Assembly: GCF_900172265.1 (NCBI RefSeq) | Contig: NZ_FWFK01000002.1 | Location: forward strand, 248,001 to 312,000 | DNA length: 64,000 bases | Source of the DNA: Roseivivax jejudonensis | GTDB taxonomy: Bacteria > Pseudomonadota > Alphaproteobacteria > Rhodobacterales > Rhodobacteraceae | Direction of reading: 5' to 3' | Shown: piece after piece, positions 37,244 through 45,824 of the stretch | How the letters are laid out: every line of letters begins with the position of its first letter | Position numbering within the stretch: the first letter of the stretch is position 1 | Translations under genes and position numbers: made by a program | Notes under the pieces: generated by a model | The model's input: only the letters and a program-made list of their open reading frames with translations | Told to the model about the DNA's origin: nothing | The model's database searches: none

Positions 37244-38062
37244 ATGACGCAGACACTGACCGAAATGGCCGTGGACGTGCTGACCACGGCCGATCCTCGC
37301 GACAAGACCGCGCGCAGTCGCGCGCACGCCGCCCGCTGGCAGTCCGCGCGTGCGGCCGGCGAGGAGATCCCTCTTGGCCGAGCGGTTCCGCCGCTGCGCC
37401 CGGCGCGACCGGAAAGCCCCGAACTGCGCGATCCCCGCGACGTGCCCAAGCGCAAGCCCGGCAGTCCGCAGGGGCGGATCGCGCTCCTGCACGCGGTCGC
37501 GCATATCGAACTGAACGCGGTCGACCTGCACTGGGACATCATCGCGCGCTTCGCGGACACCCCGATGCCAGCCGGGTTTCACGACGACTGGGTCAAGGCC
37601 GCAGACGAGGAATCAAAACATTTCAACCTGATGGCGGACTGTCTTGAGGCGGCGGGAAGCAGCTACGGCGCCCTGCCGGCCCATGCCGGCATGTGGCGCG
37701 CCGCCGAGGACACGGCCGAGGACTTCTTCGGCCGGCTGGCCGTGGTGCCGATGGTCCTCGAGGCGCGCGGCCTCGACGTGACCCCGGGCATGATCGAGAT
37801 CTTCCGCAAGGCCGGGGCCACCGATGCCGTTGCAGCGCTGGAAACGATCTATGCCGAGGAAGTCGGTCACGTCGCCTATGGCTCCAAGTGGTATCATTTC
37901 CTCTGCGGCCGGCACGAAATCGATCCGCTGCCGCACTTTCACGCGCTGGTCAGGCGCTATTTCAAGGGCGCGCTGAAGCCGCCCTTCAACGAGGAAAAGC
38001 GGGCCGAAGCCGGCCTCGCGCCGGACTTCTACTGGCCGCTTGCTGCGGAAACAGGCGGCTGA
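37244..38062 (+). CDS. DUF455 ferritin-like protein
   Basis: A 272-residue protein with a ferritin-like four-helix bundle. Likely diiron ligands are visible in helix motifs LHAVAHIELNAVDLHWD (Glu-x-x-x-x-x-x-x-x pattern with His), ADEESKHFNLMADCL (Glu and His), LEARGLDVTPGM and ETIYAEEVGHVAYGSKWYHF (Glu and His). DUF455 is related to the tRNA hydroxylase MiaE family, but no substrate is established. The first 80 residues are basic and Pro-rich. It starts 93 bases after bcp in the same direction, which hints at a shared oxidative role. The ATG at 37244 was preferred to one five codons earlier. Confidence 0.88.
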   Translation: MTQTLTEMAVDVLTTADPRDKTARSRAHAARWQSARAAGEEIPLGRAVPPLRPARPESPELRDPRDVPKRKPGSPQGRIALLHAVAHIELNAVDLHWDIIARFADTPMPAGFHDDWVKAADEESKHFNLMADCLEAAGSSYGALPAHAGMWRAAEDTAEDFFGRLAVVPMVLEARGLDVTPGMIEIFRKAGATDAVAALETIYAEEVGHVAYGSKWYHFLCGRHEIDPLPHFHALVRRYFKGALKPPFNEEKRAEAGLAPDFYWPLAAETGG

Positions 38063-38257
38063 CGCTTGGCAAAGGCGCTGGAATCGGCGGATTTTTGCCG
38101 CTTCGGCATGATCCGGCCCGGTCGGAGGACCGTGATGCCTCAAAATGTTGCAACCAAAATCACGGCTGGGTAACCCCTGTAACCTAAGGTGCCGGGACCG
38201 GACGGGACGCCGAGCACCAAATGTGGGACGGGCGAAACGGGACAGAGGGACGAACAC

Positions 38258-39565
38258 GTGAGAACGCGCTTCGCGATCAAGACACATGCGCTCCTCGAGC
38301 GCACATTTCCGGAACGCCGCCTGTTCCTCCGCTCCGAAACAGACACTCGCTTCATCCGCCTTCGACCAGAAACGCAGGCCATCGCATTTGCCGGGGCCAC
38401 CGCCGTGGTCGGTTGGGCCATCGTCGCCACGGCGATCCTTCTCATGGACTCGATCGGCGCCGGCTCCTACCGGGAACAGGCGCAGCGCGACCAGGTCACC
38501 TTTCAGCACCGCCTGAACGCCGTCGCCGCCGAACGTGACGCCCGCGCGGCCGAGGCTCTCGCCGCTCAGGCACGCTTCAACTCGGCACTGGCCGAAGTCT
38601 CCGCGATGCAGTCTCAGCTGCTCGAGAGCGAGTCCCGCCGCCGCGAACTGGAAACCGGGCTCGACGTCGTCCAGGCCACGCTCGGCGCGACGATGAAAGA
38701 GCGAGAGGCGGTCCGCGACCAGTACGCCGCGCTTCGCCGCCAGGTCGAGGAAGGCGGCGCCGCCCTCGCCGCCTCGGGCGACGACAGCACGCTCGATTTC
38801 CTGACCGCCGCGCTGGCCAGCACCGCCGAAGAGCGCGACCAGGTCGTCGCGGACGCGCAGGACGCGCTCCTCCGCGCCGACGAAATGGCGACCGAGATCC
38901 GCCTGATGGAAGAGAAGAACGACTTGATCTTCCGTCAGCTCGAAGAGGCGATGACCGTGTCGGTGAAGCCGCTGGACAAGATGTTCGAGGCTGCCGGCAT
39001 GGATCCCGACGACATCCTCGACGAGGTGCGTCGTGGCTATTCGGGCCAGGGCGGCCCGCTGACGCCGCTGTCGTTCTCGACCCGCGGCGAGGATCTGGGC
39101 GCTGACGCGAGCCGCGCCAACGAGATCCTCAACCAGATGGACCGGCTGAACCTCTACCGGATCGCCGCGCAGAAGGTGCCCTTCGCCTCGCCGCTGAAGG
39201 ATCCGTTCCGCTTCACCTCTGGCTTCGGCCGCCGCTGGGGCCGGATGCACGAGGGCGCCGATTTCGCCGCCGCGCACGGCACCGCGATCTATGCGACCGC
39301 GGACGGCGTCGTGGTGCATGCGGGCTGGCAGTCGGGCTATGGCCGGCTGGTCAAAATCAAGCACGAATTCGGGATCGAAACGCGCTACGCACACAACTCG
39401 CAACTGTATGTCGAGGTCGGGCAAAGGGTCTCGCGTGGGCAAAAGATTGCTGCTATGGGGAACACTGGACGTTCGACCGGCACGCACCTGCACTACGAGG
39501 TCCGTGTCGGCGGCAGGGCCGTCAACCCAATGACCTACATCAAGGCTGCGAACGATGTTTTCTAA
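38258..39565 (+). CDS. Membrane-anchored M23 metallopeptidase with coiled coil (LmdC-like)
   Basis: A 435-residue cell-wall hydrolase. A basic cytoplasmic tail (residues 1-40) is followed by one membrane helix (AIAFAGATAVVGWAIVATAILLM, 41-63), a long coiled coil (about 70-230) and a C-terminal M23 domain with zinc ligands His331 and Asp335 (MHEGADFA) and the HLH motif at 410-412 (GTHLHYEV). It should cut peptide cross-links in peptidoglycan. The start is a GTG at 38258 with AGAGGGA nine bases upstream. The last 11 bases overlap the bactofilin gene. In other alphaproteobacteria a bactofilin recruits an M23 partner through its cytoplasmic tail, and the layout here suggests the same. Confidence 0.92.
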   Translation: MRTRFAIKTHALLERTFPERRLFLRSETDTRFIRLRPETQAIAFAGATAVVGWAIVATAILLMDSIGAGSYREQAQRDQVTFQHRLNAVAAERDARAAEALAAQARFNSALAEVSAMQSQLLESESRRRELETGLDVVQATLGATMKEREAVRDQYAALRRQVEEGGAALAASGDDSTLDFLTAALASTAEERDQVVADAQDALLRADEMATEIRLMEEKNDLIFRQLEEAMTVSVKPLDKMFEAAGMDPDDILDEVRRGYSGQGGPLTPLSFSTRGEDLGADASRANEILNQMDRLNLYRIAAQKVPFASPLKDPFRFTSGFGRRWGRMHEGADFAAAHGTAIYATADGVVVHAGWQSGYGRLVKIKHEFGIETRYAHNSQLYVEVGQRVSRGQKIAAMGNTGRSTGTHLHYEVRVGGRAVNPMTYIKAANDVF

Positions 39566-40070
39566 GAGCAAGATCAACGAACCGGCGACCAAGCCGGAGG
39601 ACAGCAAGCCGGCGCCCGCCGATCCGCAGGCCGCGGCACCGCGCCAGTCCTCCGACTTCAAGCCCGCTGCACCGAAGGCCAAGCCGGCGGCGTCGGTGCT
39701 CTCGAGCGATCTGCACATCACCGGCAACGTGAAGACCACCGGCGACATTCAGGTCGAAGGCACGGTCGAGGGCGACATCCGCGCCCATCTTCTGACCGTC
39801 GGCGAGACCGCGACCATCAAGGGCGAGTGCATCGCCGACGATGTGGTGGTCAACGGCCGCATCGTGGGCCGCGTGCGCGGCCTGAAGGTGCGCCTCACCG
39901 CGACCGCGCGCGTCGAGGGCGACATCATCCACAAGACCATCGCGATCGAAAGCGGCGCGCATTTCGAGGGCTCCGTGCAGCGTCAGGACGATCCGCTGTC
40001 CTCGCGCGGCAAGGGTTCCGCCCCGCAGCAGGCGGCACCGGCCCAGAAGGCCGAGCAGCAGCCGAGCTGA
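39555..40070 (+). CDS. Bactofilin
   Basis: A 171-residue bactofilin, a cytoskeletal protein that polymerises without nucleotide. The conserved beta-helical DUF583 core runs from about residue 50 to 145 (SSDLHITGNVKTTGDIQVEG, TVGETATIKGECIADDVVVN, GRIVGRVRGLKVRLTATARV). It is flanked by disordered Pro/Ala/Lys-rich tails, the N-terminal one being the likely membrane-attachment part. The start lies 11 bases inside the end of the M23 peptidase gene, so the two are certainly co-expressed and probably work together in localised cell-wall growth. Confidence 0.95.
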   Translation: MFSKSKINEPATKPEDSKPAPADPQAAAPRQSSDFKPAAPKAKPAASVLSSDLHITGNVKTTGDIQVEGTVEGDIRAHLLTVGETATIKGECIADDVVVNGRIVGRVRGLKVRLTATARVEGDIIHKTIAIESGAHFEGSVQRQDDPLSSRGKGSAPQQAAPAQKAEQQPS

Positions 40071-40089
40071 GCCGACGGAGGCCCGCGCG

Positions 40090-41583
40090 ATGACGGGCCC
40101 CGACACCGCAGACCGACCCGATCGGGCCTCCGTCTCCGCACGGCGGCCCGTTTTCGATTCCGGGTTGTGCACCGAACGCGCGCGGCCATACCTGCTGGTT
40201 GCCGCGATCCTGGCCTCCGCGCTCGGCTTCATCGACGGGTCGGTGGTGGCGATCGCCCTGCCCGCCATGCGCGAGACGTTGTCGGCCACGCTCGGGCAGG
40301 CGCAGTGGATGGCGAACGCCTACCTGCTGACGCTGTCCTCGCTGATCCTCGTGGGGGGCGCGCTCGGCGACCGGTTCGGCGTGGCGCGCGTCTTCGGCGC
40401 CGGGATCGCGCTCTTCGTCGCAGCGTCGATGGTGTGCGCCGCGGCGCCGACCGCCGGGTTGCTCATCGCCGCGCGCGCGGTTCAGGGCATCGGTGCGGCG
40501 CTGATGGTGCCAGGCTCTCTCGCGCTCATCAGCCGCGCCTACCCGCGCGAGGAGCGCGGCGCGGCGATCGGCACCTGGGCCGCGGCCTCGGCGCTCACCA
40601 CGGCACTCGGCCCGGTGGTCGGCGGCGCGGTGCTCAGCGCGTTCGGCGATACCGCGTGGCGCTGGATCTTCGCGGTGAACCTGCCGCTGGGCGGGATCGC
40701 GCTCTGGCTGCTGTGGCGCCACGCGCAGGAAGGCCGGACCGAGGATCGCCCGATCGACCTTGTCGGCGCGGGACTGGCGACGCTCGGGCTCCTTTTGCTC
40801 GCGTGGGGCCTGTCGGGAGCCGAGCACGAGGGCGGCACCGGCGGCATCCGGTGGGGTCTGGCCGCGGCCGGGCTCGTCGTCTTCGCGATCTTCATCGCCG
40901 CGCAGGCACGGGTGACGGCGCCGATGGTGCCGCTCGGCCTGTTCCGCAGCCCGGTCTTCGCGGCGGCGAACCTTCTGTCCTTCTTCCTGTATTTCGCGCT
41001 GACGGCGATGCTGTTCTACCTGCCGATGACGCTGATCGCGGCATGGGGCGTCTCTCCTCTGGCGGCATCCGCCGCCTTCGCGCCGCTGTCGGTCTTCATC
41101 TCGGCGCTGTCGCCACGCGTGGGGCGGTTGGCGGACCGGATCGGGCCGCGCGCGCCCATCGCCGGCGGCTCGGCGCTGGTGGCGCTGGCCTACGGTCTTC
41201 TGGCGGCCAGCGTGCCGCTCCAGAGCTACTGGTTCGCGGTCGTTCCGGCGATGGCGCTGGCCGGCCTGGGCATGGCCTTCGTCGTCGCGCCGCTGTCGAC
41301 CGCGGTCATGGGCGCGGTCGACGATGCGCAAAGCGGCACGGCCTCGGGCGTGAACAACGCGGTGACGCGGGTGGCAGGGCTGATCGCGGTCGCCGTGGCG
41401 GGCGCGCTGGCCGGGGCGGTCTACGCCGCGTCGGGCGGGCCGGCGAGCTTCGGCGCGGCAGCCGATGGCGCGGCCCACAGGGCGGCGACGGATGCGGGAT
41501 TCATCGCCGTCGCGTGGACCTGCGCGGCCCTGTCGGCGCTGAGCGCCGGCGTGGCCTGGGCCGGCCTGCGGCCCCGGCCTTGA
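40090..41583 (+). CDS. MFS drug-resistance type transporter (DHA2, 14 helices)
   Basis: A 497-residue carrier of the EmrB/QacA (DHA2) group with 14 predicted helices. The signature GFIDGSVVAIALPAMRETL in helix 1, GALGDRFGVARVFGAGI (motif A), GIGAALMVPGSLALISRAYP and the helix 5 motif TTALGPVVGGAV (motif C, antiporter signature) are all present. It probably exports lipophilic compounds using the proton gradient. It lies 19 bases after the bactofilin stop and could be read through from there, though the functions differ. It converges on the HNH nuclease with six bases between stops. Confidence 0.92.
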   Translation: MTGPDTADRPDRASVSARRPVFDSGLCTERARPYLLVAAILASALGFIDGSVVAIALPAMRETLSATLGQAQWMANAYLLTLSSLILVGGALGDRFGVARVFGAGIALFVAASMVCAAAPTAGLLIAARAVQGIGAALMVPGSLALISRAYPREERGAAIGTWAAASALTTALGPVVGGAVLSAFGDTAWRWIFAVNLPLGGIALWLLWRHAQEGRTEDRPIDLVGAGLATLGLLLLAWGLSGAEHEGGTGGIRWGLAAAGLVVFAIFIAAQARVTAPMVPLGLFRSPVFAAANLLSFFLYFALTAMLFYLPMTLIAAWGVSPLAASAAFAPLSVFISALSPRVGRLADRIGPRAPIAGGSALVALAYGLLAASVPLQSYWFAVVPAMALAGLGMAFVVAPLSTAVMGAVDDAQSGTASGVNNAVTRVAGLIAVAVAGALAGAVYAASGGPASFGAAADGAAHRAATDAGFIAVAWTCAALSALSAGVAWAGLRPRP

Positions 41584-41589
41584 TCGCGC

Positions 41590-42174
41590 TCACTGCTCCA
41601 GTTCGGCGTCCCAGTAGAGGAAATCGAGCCAGCTGTGGTGGAGGTGGTTCGGCGGAAAACGCCGACCCATGTTGCGCAGCTCCTCCGCGCCGGGCTGGCG
41701 CGGCGGCTTGCGCAGCGACAGGCCGGACTGGCGCAGGCTCTTGGAGCCCTTGCGCAGGTTGCACGGCGCACAGGCCGCGACCACGTTTTCCCAGCTCGTG
41801 ATGCCGCCGCTCGCCCGCGGGACCACGTGATCGAAGGTCAGATCGCCGGTCGAACCGCAATACTGGCAGCGGAATTCGTCCCTCAGAAAAAGATTGAAGC
41901 GCGTGAAGGCCACGCGCTTCTGCGGTTTGACGAAATCCTTGAGCACCACCACGCTCGGTATCCTGAGCGTCATCGAGGGGCTTCGGACCACCTCGTCGTA
42001 TTCGGCGATGATGTCGACCCGGTCGAGGAACGATGCCTTTACCGCCTCCTGCCACGGCCAGAGCGACAAGGGATAATACGACAGCGGACGGTAGTCCGCG
42101 TTCAACACGAGCGCCGGGTTGCGTTTCAGCGCTCCCGGCTCGCGCACGAAATGTGTCCTGAAATCTCCGTCCAT
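41590..42174 (-). CDS. HNH endonuclease family protein
   Basis: A 194-residue HNH protein common in alphaproteobacteria. The core is FLRDEFRCQYCGSTGDLTFDHVVPRASGG followed by SWENVVAACAPCNLRKGS: a zinc ribbon of two CxxC pairs (QYC-type Cys-x-x-Cys and Cys-x-x-Cys) around the DH of the nuclease motif. The N-terminal third (LNADYRPLSYYPLSLWPWQEAV) is typical of the group. Its target and biological role are unknown. It is transcribed alone from a likely promoter 70 bases upstream. Confidence 0.92.
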   Translation of the reverse strand: MDGDFRTHFVREPGALKRNPALVLNADYRPLSYYPLSLWPWQEAVKASFLDRVDIIAEYDEVVRSPSMTLRIPSVVVLKDFVKPQKRVAFTRFNLFLRDEFRCQYCGSTGDLTFDHVVPRASGGITSWENVVAACAPCNLRKGSKSLRQSGLSLRKPPRQPGAEELRNMGRRFPPNHLHHSWLDFLYWDAELEQ

Positions 42175-42249
42175 CTGCGACTCGGTCCCTGCCCTGACTG
42201 CCCGCCTTCCGAAGCACCAGAGCGGGGAACCCCGCCCCAGCCTGACATC

Positions 42250-42277
42250 ACTATATATCGCGATCCGATTCCGACAA
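42250..42277 (-). promoter_or_regulatory. Predicted promoter of the HNH gene
   Basis: TTGTCG (42277-42272) and TATAGT (42255-42250) on the minus strand are separated by 16 bases and stand out in GC-rich DNA. The transcript would start about 70 bases before the HNH ATG. Confidence 0.55.
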
Positions 42278-42417
42278 GTCCCGCAATATACGGTGTCACG
42301 GGTCGGGATAGTGGGTCATTGCAACACGTGGATGACAGCGTGGGCAAGTGACTGACCGCGCGGCACTCCGCCGCGGACGGCGGGGCCCGGACCCGCGCGG
42401 CCCCCGTGCGGCACGCG

Positions 42418-42463
42418 CCGGGGGCTCTGCCCCCGGACCCCCGGGGTTTTCGGCAAGATGAAG
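42418..42463 (+). repeat. Dispersed palindromic repeat, copy D (AAGATGAAG tail)
   Basis: CCGGGGGC-TCT-GCCCCCGG forms a perfect eight-base stem, followed by ACCCCCGGGGTTTT and the tail CGGCAAGATGAAG. It is very close to copies F and G. Confidence 0.8.
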
Positions 42464-42520
42464 GACGGCGCGCGCGCGCGCCGGGCGACCGTCGCGCCGC
42501 CAGACGTCAGGGCGCGCCGG

Positions 42521-43186
42521 TCAAAACCCGCACTTGTCGCGCAGGAAGGCCAGTGCCACGGACAGACCGTCGGGCGCGATGCCGTGACCGGTGCCCTTCA
42601 TGACGTGGGCGAAGACCTCCTGCCAGCCGGCGGTCTGCAGCGCCTCGGCGGCCTCGGGCATCGAGTGCGGCGGCACCACGTCGTCCTGATCGCCATGGAC
42701 CAGCAGGACCGGAAAGCGGCTCCGCGTCTCGTCCTCGAGCAGGTCGGGGCTGAGCACCCGGCCCGAGAAGGCGACCACCCCGGCCACCGGATCCTCGCGG
42801 CGCGGCGCCACGTGCAGCGCCATCATCGTGCCCTGCGAGAAGCCGAACAGTGCCACCTGTTCCGGCAGGAGATCCTCGTCGACCATGAACGCGTCGAGGA
42901 AGGCGTCGAGATCGGTCGCCGCGGCGCGCATGCCGGCCTCGGCCTCTTCCTGGCTCGATCCGTCGATCCAGGGGATCGGGAACCATTGCAGGCCCATCGG
43001 ATTGACGGCGCAGGTCTCGGGCGCGTCGGGCGCCACGAAGAGCGTGTCCGGCAGGTGTTCGCCCAGCGGCTCCGCCAGGCCGAGAAGATCGGCGCCGTTG
43101 GCGCCGTAACCGTGCAGGAACACCACCGCGGAGCGGGTGTCGCCCGATACGGGCGGCCGACGGCCGGCTTGCAGAACGCGGGTCAT
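42521..43186 (-). CDS. Carboxylesterase / phospholipase family hydrolase
   Basis: A 221-residue alpha/beta hydrolase of the acyl-protein thioesterase/carboxylesterase group. The fold begins AVVFLHGYGANGADLLGL, the nucleophile is Ser117 in LFGFSQGTMM, and the other triad members are Asp168 (LVHGDQDDVVPP) and His201 (KGTGHGIAP). It hydrolyses short acyl esters or lysophospholipids; the natural substrate is unknown. The ATG at 43186 overlaps the alkA stop by four bases; the longer frame further upstream runs through alkA in another frame and is not real. Confidence 0.92.
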   Translation of the reverse strand: MTRVLQAGRRPPVSGDTRSAVVFLHGYGANGADLLGLAEPLGEHLPDTLFVAPDAPETCAVNPMGLQWFPIPWIDGSSQEEAEAGMRAAATDLDAFLDAFMVDEDLLPEQVALFGFSQGTMMALHVAPRREDPVAGVVAFSGRVLSPDLLEDETRSRFPVLLVHGDQDDVVPPHSMPEAAEALQTAGWQEVFAHVMKGTGHGIAPDGLSVALAFLRDKCGF

Positions 43187-43833
43187 GCGACACCCTCCCT
43201 GTCCTTTGCGACGTGGTAGTAGGCCCAGAGCGCACGGGCCGCAACCGATCTCCACGGGCTCCAGGCGGTCGCCATGTCGCGCAGCGCCCGTTCCTTCGGG
43301 CGCCCGGGCAGCGCGAAGAGAAGACGTGCGCCCTCCTGCAGGGCCAGGTCGCCGGGCGCGAAGACGTCGGCCCGGCCGAGCGAGAACATCGCGTAGATCT
43401 CGGCGGTCCAGACGCCGATGCCCTTGACCGAGGTCAGGGTGGCGACGACCACGTCCGTGGGCGCATCCCGGAGCGCGGCGAAATCGATCTCGGCCTCCGC
43501 GAGCGCGCGCGCGTAGGTCGCCTTCTGCCGCGACAGACCGAGCGCCCGGAGGCCGTCGGCATCGGTGGCGCGGATCGCCTCGGGCGTGGTCATCCCCGCG
43601 GCCGCGAGCCGGCCGCGGATGGCACGGGCGGAGGCCACCGAGACCTGCTGGCTCACGATCGCGTTCAGCAGATGTTCGAACCCGTCCGGCGCGCGCCGGA
43701 GCGGCAACGGCCCGGTTTCTGCCAACGCCGCCGCGAAGCGCGGCTCGGCACGCGCCAGCCACTCCGCGCCCTCGGAGACGCAGGCGTCGGAGACGATTAT
43801 CCGGCCGGCGACGGGGTGATGCGGTCGATCCAT
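43183..43833 (-). CDS. DNA-3-methyladenine glycosylase II (AlkA-type)
   Basis: A 216-residue base-excision repair enzyme of the HhH-GPD superfamily that removes alkylated purines. It has LLNAIVSQQVSVASARAIRGRL (substrate-side helices), GLSRQKATYARALAEA, the helix-hairpin-helix LTSVKGIGVWTAEIYAM (133-149) and catalytic Asp162 in VFAPGDLAL. It lacks the N-terminal domain of E. coli AlkA, like many alphaproteobacterial versions. The ATG at 43833 follows GAGGAGG. It overlaps the 3' end of cobK by 37 bases and the esterase by four, forming a compact three-gene unit. Confidence 0.93.
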   Translation of the reverse strand: MDRPHHPVAGRIIVSDACVSEGAEWLARAEPRFAAALAETGPLPLRRAPDGFEHLLNAIVSQQVSVASARAIRGRLAAAGMTTPEAIRATDADGLRALGLSRQKATYARALAEAEIDFAALRDAPTDVVVATLTSVKGIGVWTAEIYAMFSLGRADVFAPGDLALQEGARLLFALPGRPKERALRDMATAWSPWRSVAARALWAYYHVAKDREGVA

Positions 43834-44522
43834 CGGCAGGCCTCCTCGGGGGTCGTGGCGAGCGCGCCGCACGGGCGCGGCGGACGTGCGATCATCGCGA
43901 CGCGGATGCCGAGCGCGCGGGCGGCGTCGAGTTTCGGCCGCGCGCCCGGTCCGCCGGCATTGCGCAGGACCAGCCAGTCGGGCCGGATCCGGCGGAAGAG
44001 GCGCATCTCGCTGTCGACGGTGAAGGGCGGCGCACCCCGCGCGATCCGCGCGCCGGCGACCCGGGCCCCAGGCGCGACGAGCCGAAGCCAGAGCCGCGCG
44101 TCGAGGCGGCGCAACGCGGCGAGATCCTCGCGCCCGGTCGCCGCGAAGACGCGCGCCCCGGGCGGGATCACGCGCGCGAGCGCGGCCGCGTTGCGGACGG
44201 TGACGCGCTGCTCTCCGGGCGCCCGGGGCCAGGGCGGACGCAGCAGGGTCAGGCACGGCAGGCCGGCGGATCCGGCCGCGGCCCGCGCTGCGGCGATGCC
44301 GGCCGTGTCGAACGGATGCAGCGCGATGACGAGCGCCGCCGCCTCGGCCTGCCGCAGCGCTGCGCCGAGGGTCGCGTGACGCGCCGCCGCGCCGCACGGC
44401 CCGGCCCCGACGGCGACGTCGTCCCGCCAGCGCACGACGCCGGTCGCGCGGGACGCGGCGAGCGTCCGCGCCTCGGACGTGTCGCCGAACACGACGACAG
44501 GGCGGGAGCGAGGGTCGATCAC
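43797..44522 (-). CDS. cobK: Precorrin-6A (cobalt-precorrin-6A) reductase
   Basis: A 241-residue NADPH-dependent reductase of the corrin ring in cobalamin synthesis. CobK features are VVVFGDTSEARTLAA near the start, ALVIALHPFDTAGIAAARAAA (the HPF-x-x-x motif), CLTLLRPPWPRAPGE, GARVFAATGREDLAAL, FTVDSEMRLFRRIRPDWLVLRNAGGPGARPKLDAARALGI and a C-terminal W. No other cob genes are in the window, so it is separated from its pathway. The start is uncertain: I used a GTG at 44522 just before the conserved part; ATGs at 44558 and 44600 are alternatives. The 3' end overlaps alkA by 37 bases. Confidence 0.9.
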   Translation of the reverse strand: MIDPRSRPVVVFGDTSEARTLAASRATGVVRWRDDVAVGAGPCGAAARHATLGAALRQAEAAALVIALHPFDTAGIAAARAAAGSAGLPCLTLLRPPWPRAPGEQRVTVRNAAALARVIPPGARVFAATGREDLAALRRLDARLWLRLVAPGARVAGARIARGAPPFTVDSEMRLFRRIRPDWLVLRNAGGPGARPKLDAARALGIRVAMIARPPRPCGALATTPEEACRWIDRITPSPAG

Positions 44523-44605
44523 GGGGCTCTGATACCGCGCGCGACGGCGGATGCCCATGCCCGGCGCGCCTTGCCCTTGCCCGCGGCGCCGCTTACGCAA
44601 GGGGC

Positions 44606-45820
44606 ATGAGCGATCTGCCGAGTTCCCGCGCGCGGCGCAACGTGACCGTCCTGGTGCTTGCGCAGGCGATCCTCGGCGCGCAGATGCCGATGCTGTTCAT
44701 CGTCGCCGGTCTGGCCGGCCAGTCGCTCAGCCCGAACCCCTGCTTTGCCACGCTGCCGATCTCGCTGATCGTCGGCGGCTCGATGCTGTCGGCGCCGCTG
44801 ATGTCGACGCTGATGCAGCGGTTCGGGCGGCGCGCGGGTTTCTTCACTGGCGCGGCGGCCGGCGCGGCCGGCGGCGCGATCGGCGCGTGGGGCCTGATCG
44901 AGGCGTCCTTCGGTCTCTTCCTTGTCGGCAGTCTGCTGACCGGGACGTACATGTCGGCGCACAATTTCTACCGCTTCGCCGCCACCGACACCGCGGACGA
45001 CAGCTTCCGGCCGAAGGCGATTTCCTACGTGCTGGCCGGCGGGCTCGCGGCGGCGCTGATCGGGCCGCAGCTCGTGAAGCTGACAAGCGAGGCCTACGTC
45101 ATCCCGTTCCTCGGCACCTACCTGGCCGTGATCGGGGTGAACGTCGTCGGGGCGACGCTGTTCCTGTTTCTCGACATTCCGCGCCCGCCCAGGCCCGAGG
45201 AGGGCAGCCCGCGGGGCCGCTCCGTGCGCGAATTGCTCGCCACGCCGCGGATCGCGGTCGCGGTGATCTGCGCCATGGTGTCCTACGCGCTGATGAACCT
45301 GATGATGACCTCGACGCCGCTGGCCGTGGTCGGGTGCGGTTTTTCGCAGAACGCGGCCGCCGACGTGGTGAGCGCGCATGTCCTGGCGATGTACGTGCCG
45401 TCCTTCTTCACGGGGCACCTGGTCGCGCGCTACGGCGCCGAGCGCATCGTCGGCATCGGCCTGGCGCTTCTGGCCGGCGCGGGCGCGATCGGGCTGGCAG
45501 GGGTCGCGCTGACCAACTTCTTCGCGGCGCTCGTGCTTCTGGGGATCGGCTGGAACTTCGGGTTCATCGGGGCGACCTCGATGCTCGCCTCGGCGCACGG
45601 CCCCGAGGAGCGCGGCCGCGTTCAGGGCATGAACGACCTGATCGTGTTCGGCGGCGTGACGGTGGCGTCGCTGGCGTCCGGCGGGTTGATGAACTGCGCC
45701 GGCGGCACGGCCGAGGCCGGGTGGACGGCCGTCAACCTGGCGATGGCGCCGCTCCTCTGCCTTGCAGGCGCGGCGCTCCTGTGGCTGGCGCTGCGCCCGC
45801 GCGAGCGCCCGGCGGAGTGA
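44606..45820 (+). CDS. MFS transporter of unknown substrate
   Basis: A 404-residue carrier with 12 predicted helices. Motif-A-like sequence LMQRFGRRAGFFTGAAAGA follows helix 2 and a weaker copy, VARYGAERIVGIGLALL, follows helix 8. Helix 1 (VLVLAQAILGAQMPMLFIVAGLAG) and NPCFATLPISLIVGG are typical of a small alphaproteobacterial MFS group without assigned substrate. It is divergent from cobK with 83 bases between the starts and convergent with the phytoene-synthase-like gene with four bases between the stops. Confidence 0.9.
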   Translation: MSDLPSSRARRNVTVLVLAQAILGAQMPMLFIVAGLAGQSLSPNPCFATLPISLIVGGSMLSAPLMSTLMQRFGRRAGFFTGAAAGAAGGAIGAWGLIEASFGLFLVGSLLTGTYMSAHNFYRFAATDTADDSFRPKAISYVLAGGLAAALIGPQLVKLTSEAYVIPFLGTYLAVIGVNVVGATLFLFLDIPRPPRPEEGSPRGRSVRELLATPRIAVAVICAMVSYALMNLMMTSTPLAVVGCGFSQNAAADVVSAHVLAMYVPSFFTGHLVARYGAERIVGIGLALLAGAGAIGLAGVALTNFFAALVLLGIGWNFGFIGATSMLASAHGPEERGRVQGMNDLIVFGGVTVASLASGGLMNCAGGTAEAGWTAVNLAMAPLLCLAGAALLWLALRPRERPAE

Positions 45821-45824
45821 GCGT

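Larger units (their letters stand above)
42175..42520. other. Intergenic region of 346 bases between two minus-strand genes
   Basis: No gene is supported. The part nearest the HNH gene is AT-richer and holds a likely promoter; the far part holds repeat copy D and GC-rich sequence (for example CGCGCGCGCGCGCCGG near 42469). Confidence 0.6.

Noticed and set aside
37613-39748. A 711-codon minus-strand frame opposite the DUF455 and M23 peptidase genes
   Set aside because: No domain is recognisable and both genes beneath it have intact active-site motifs.
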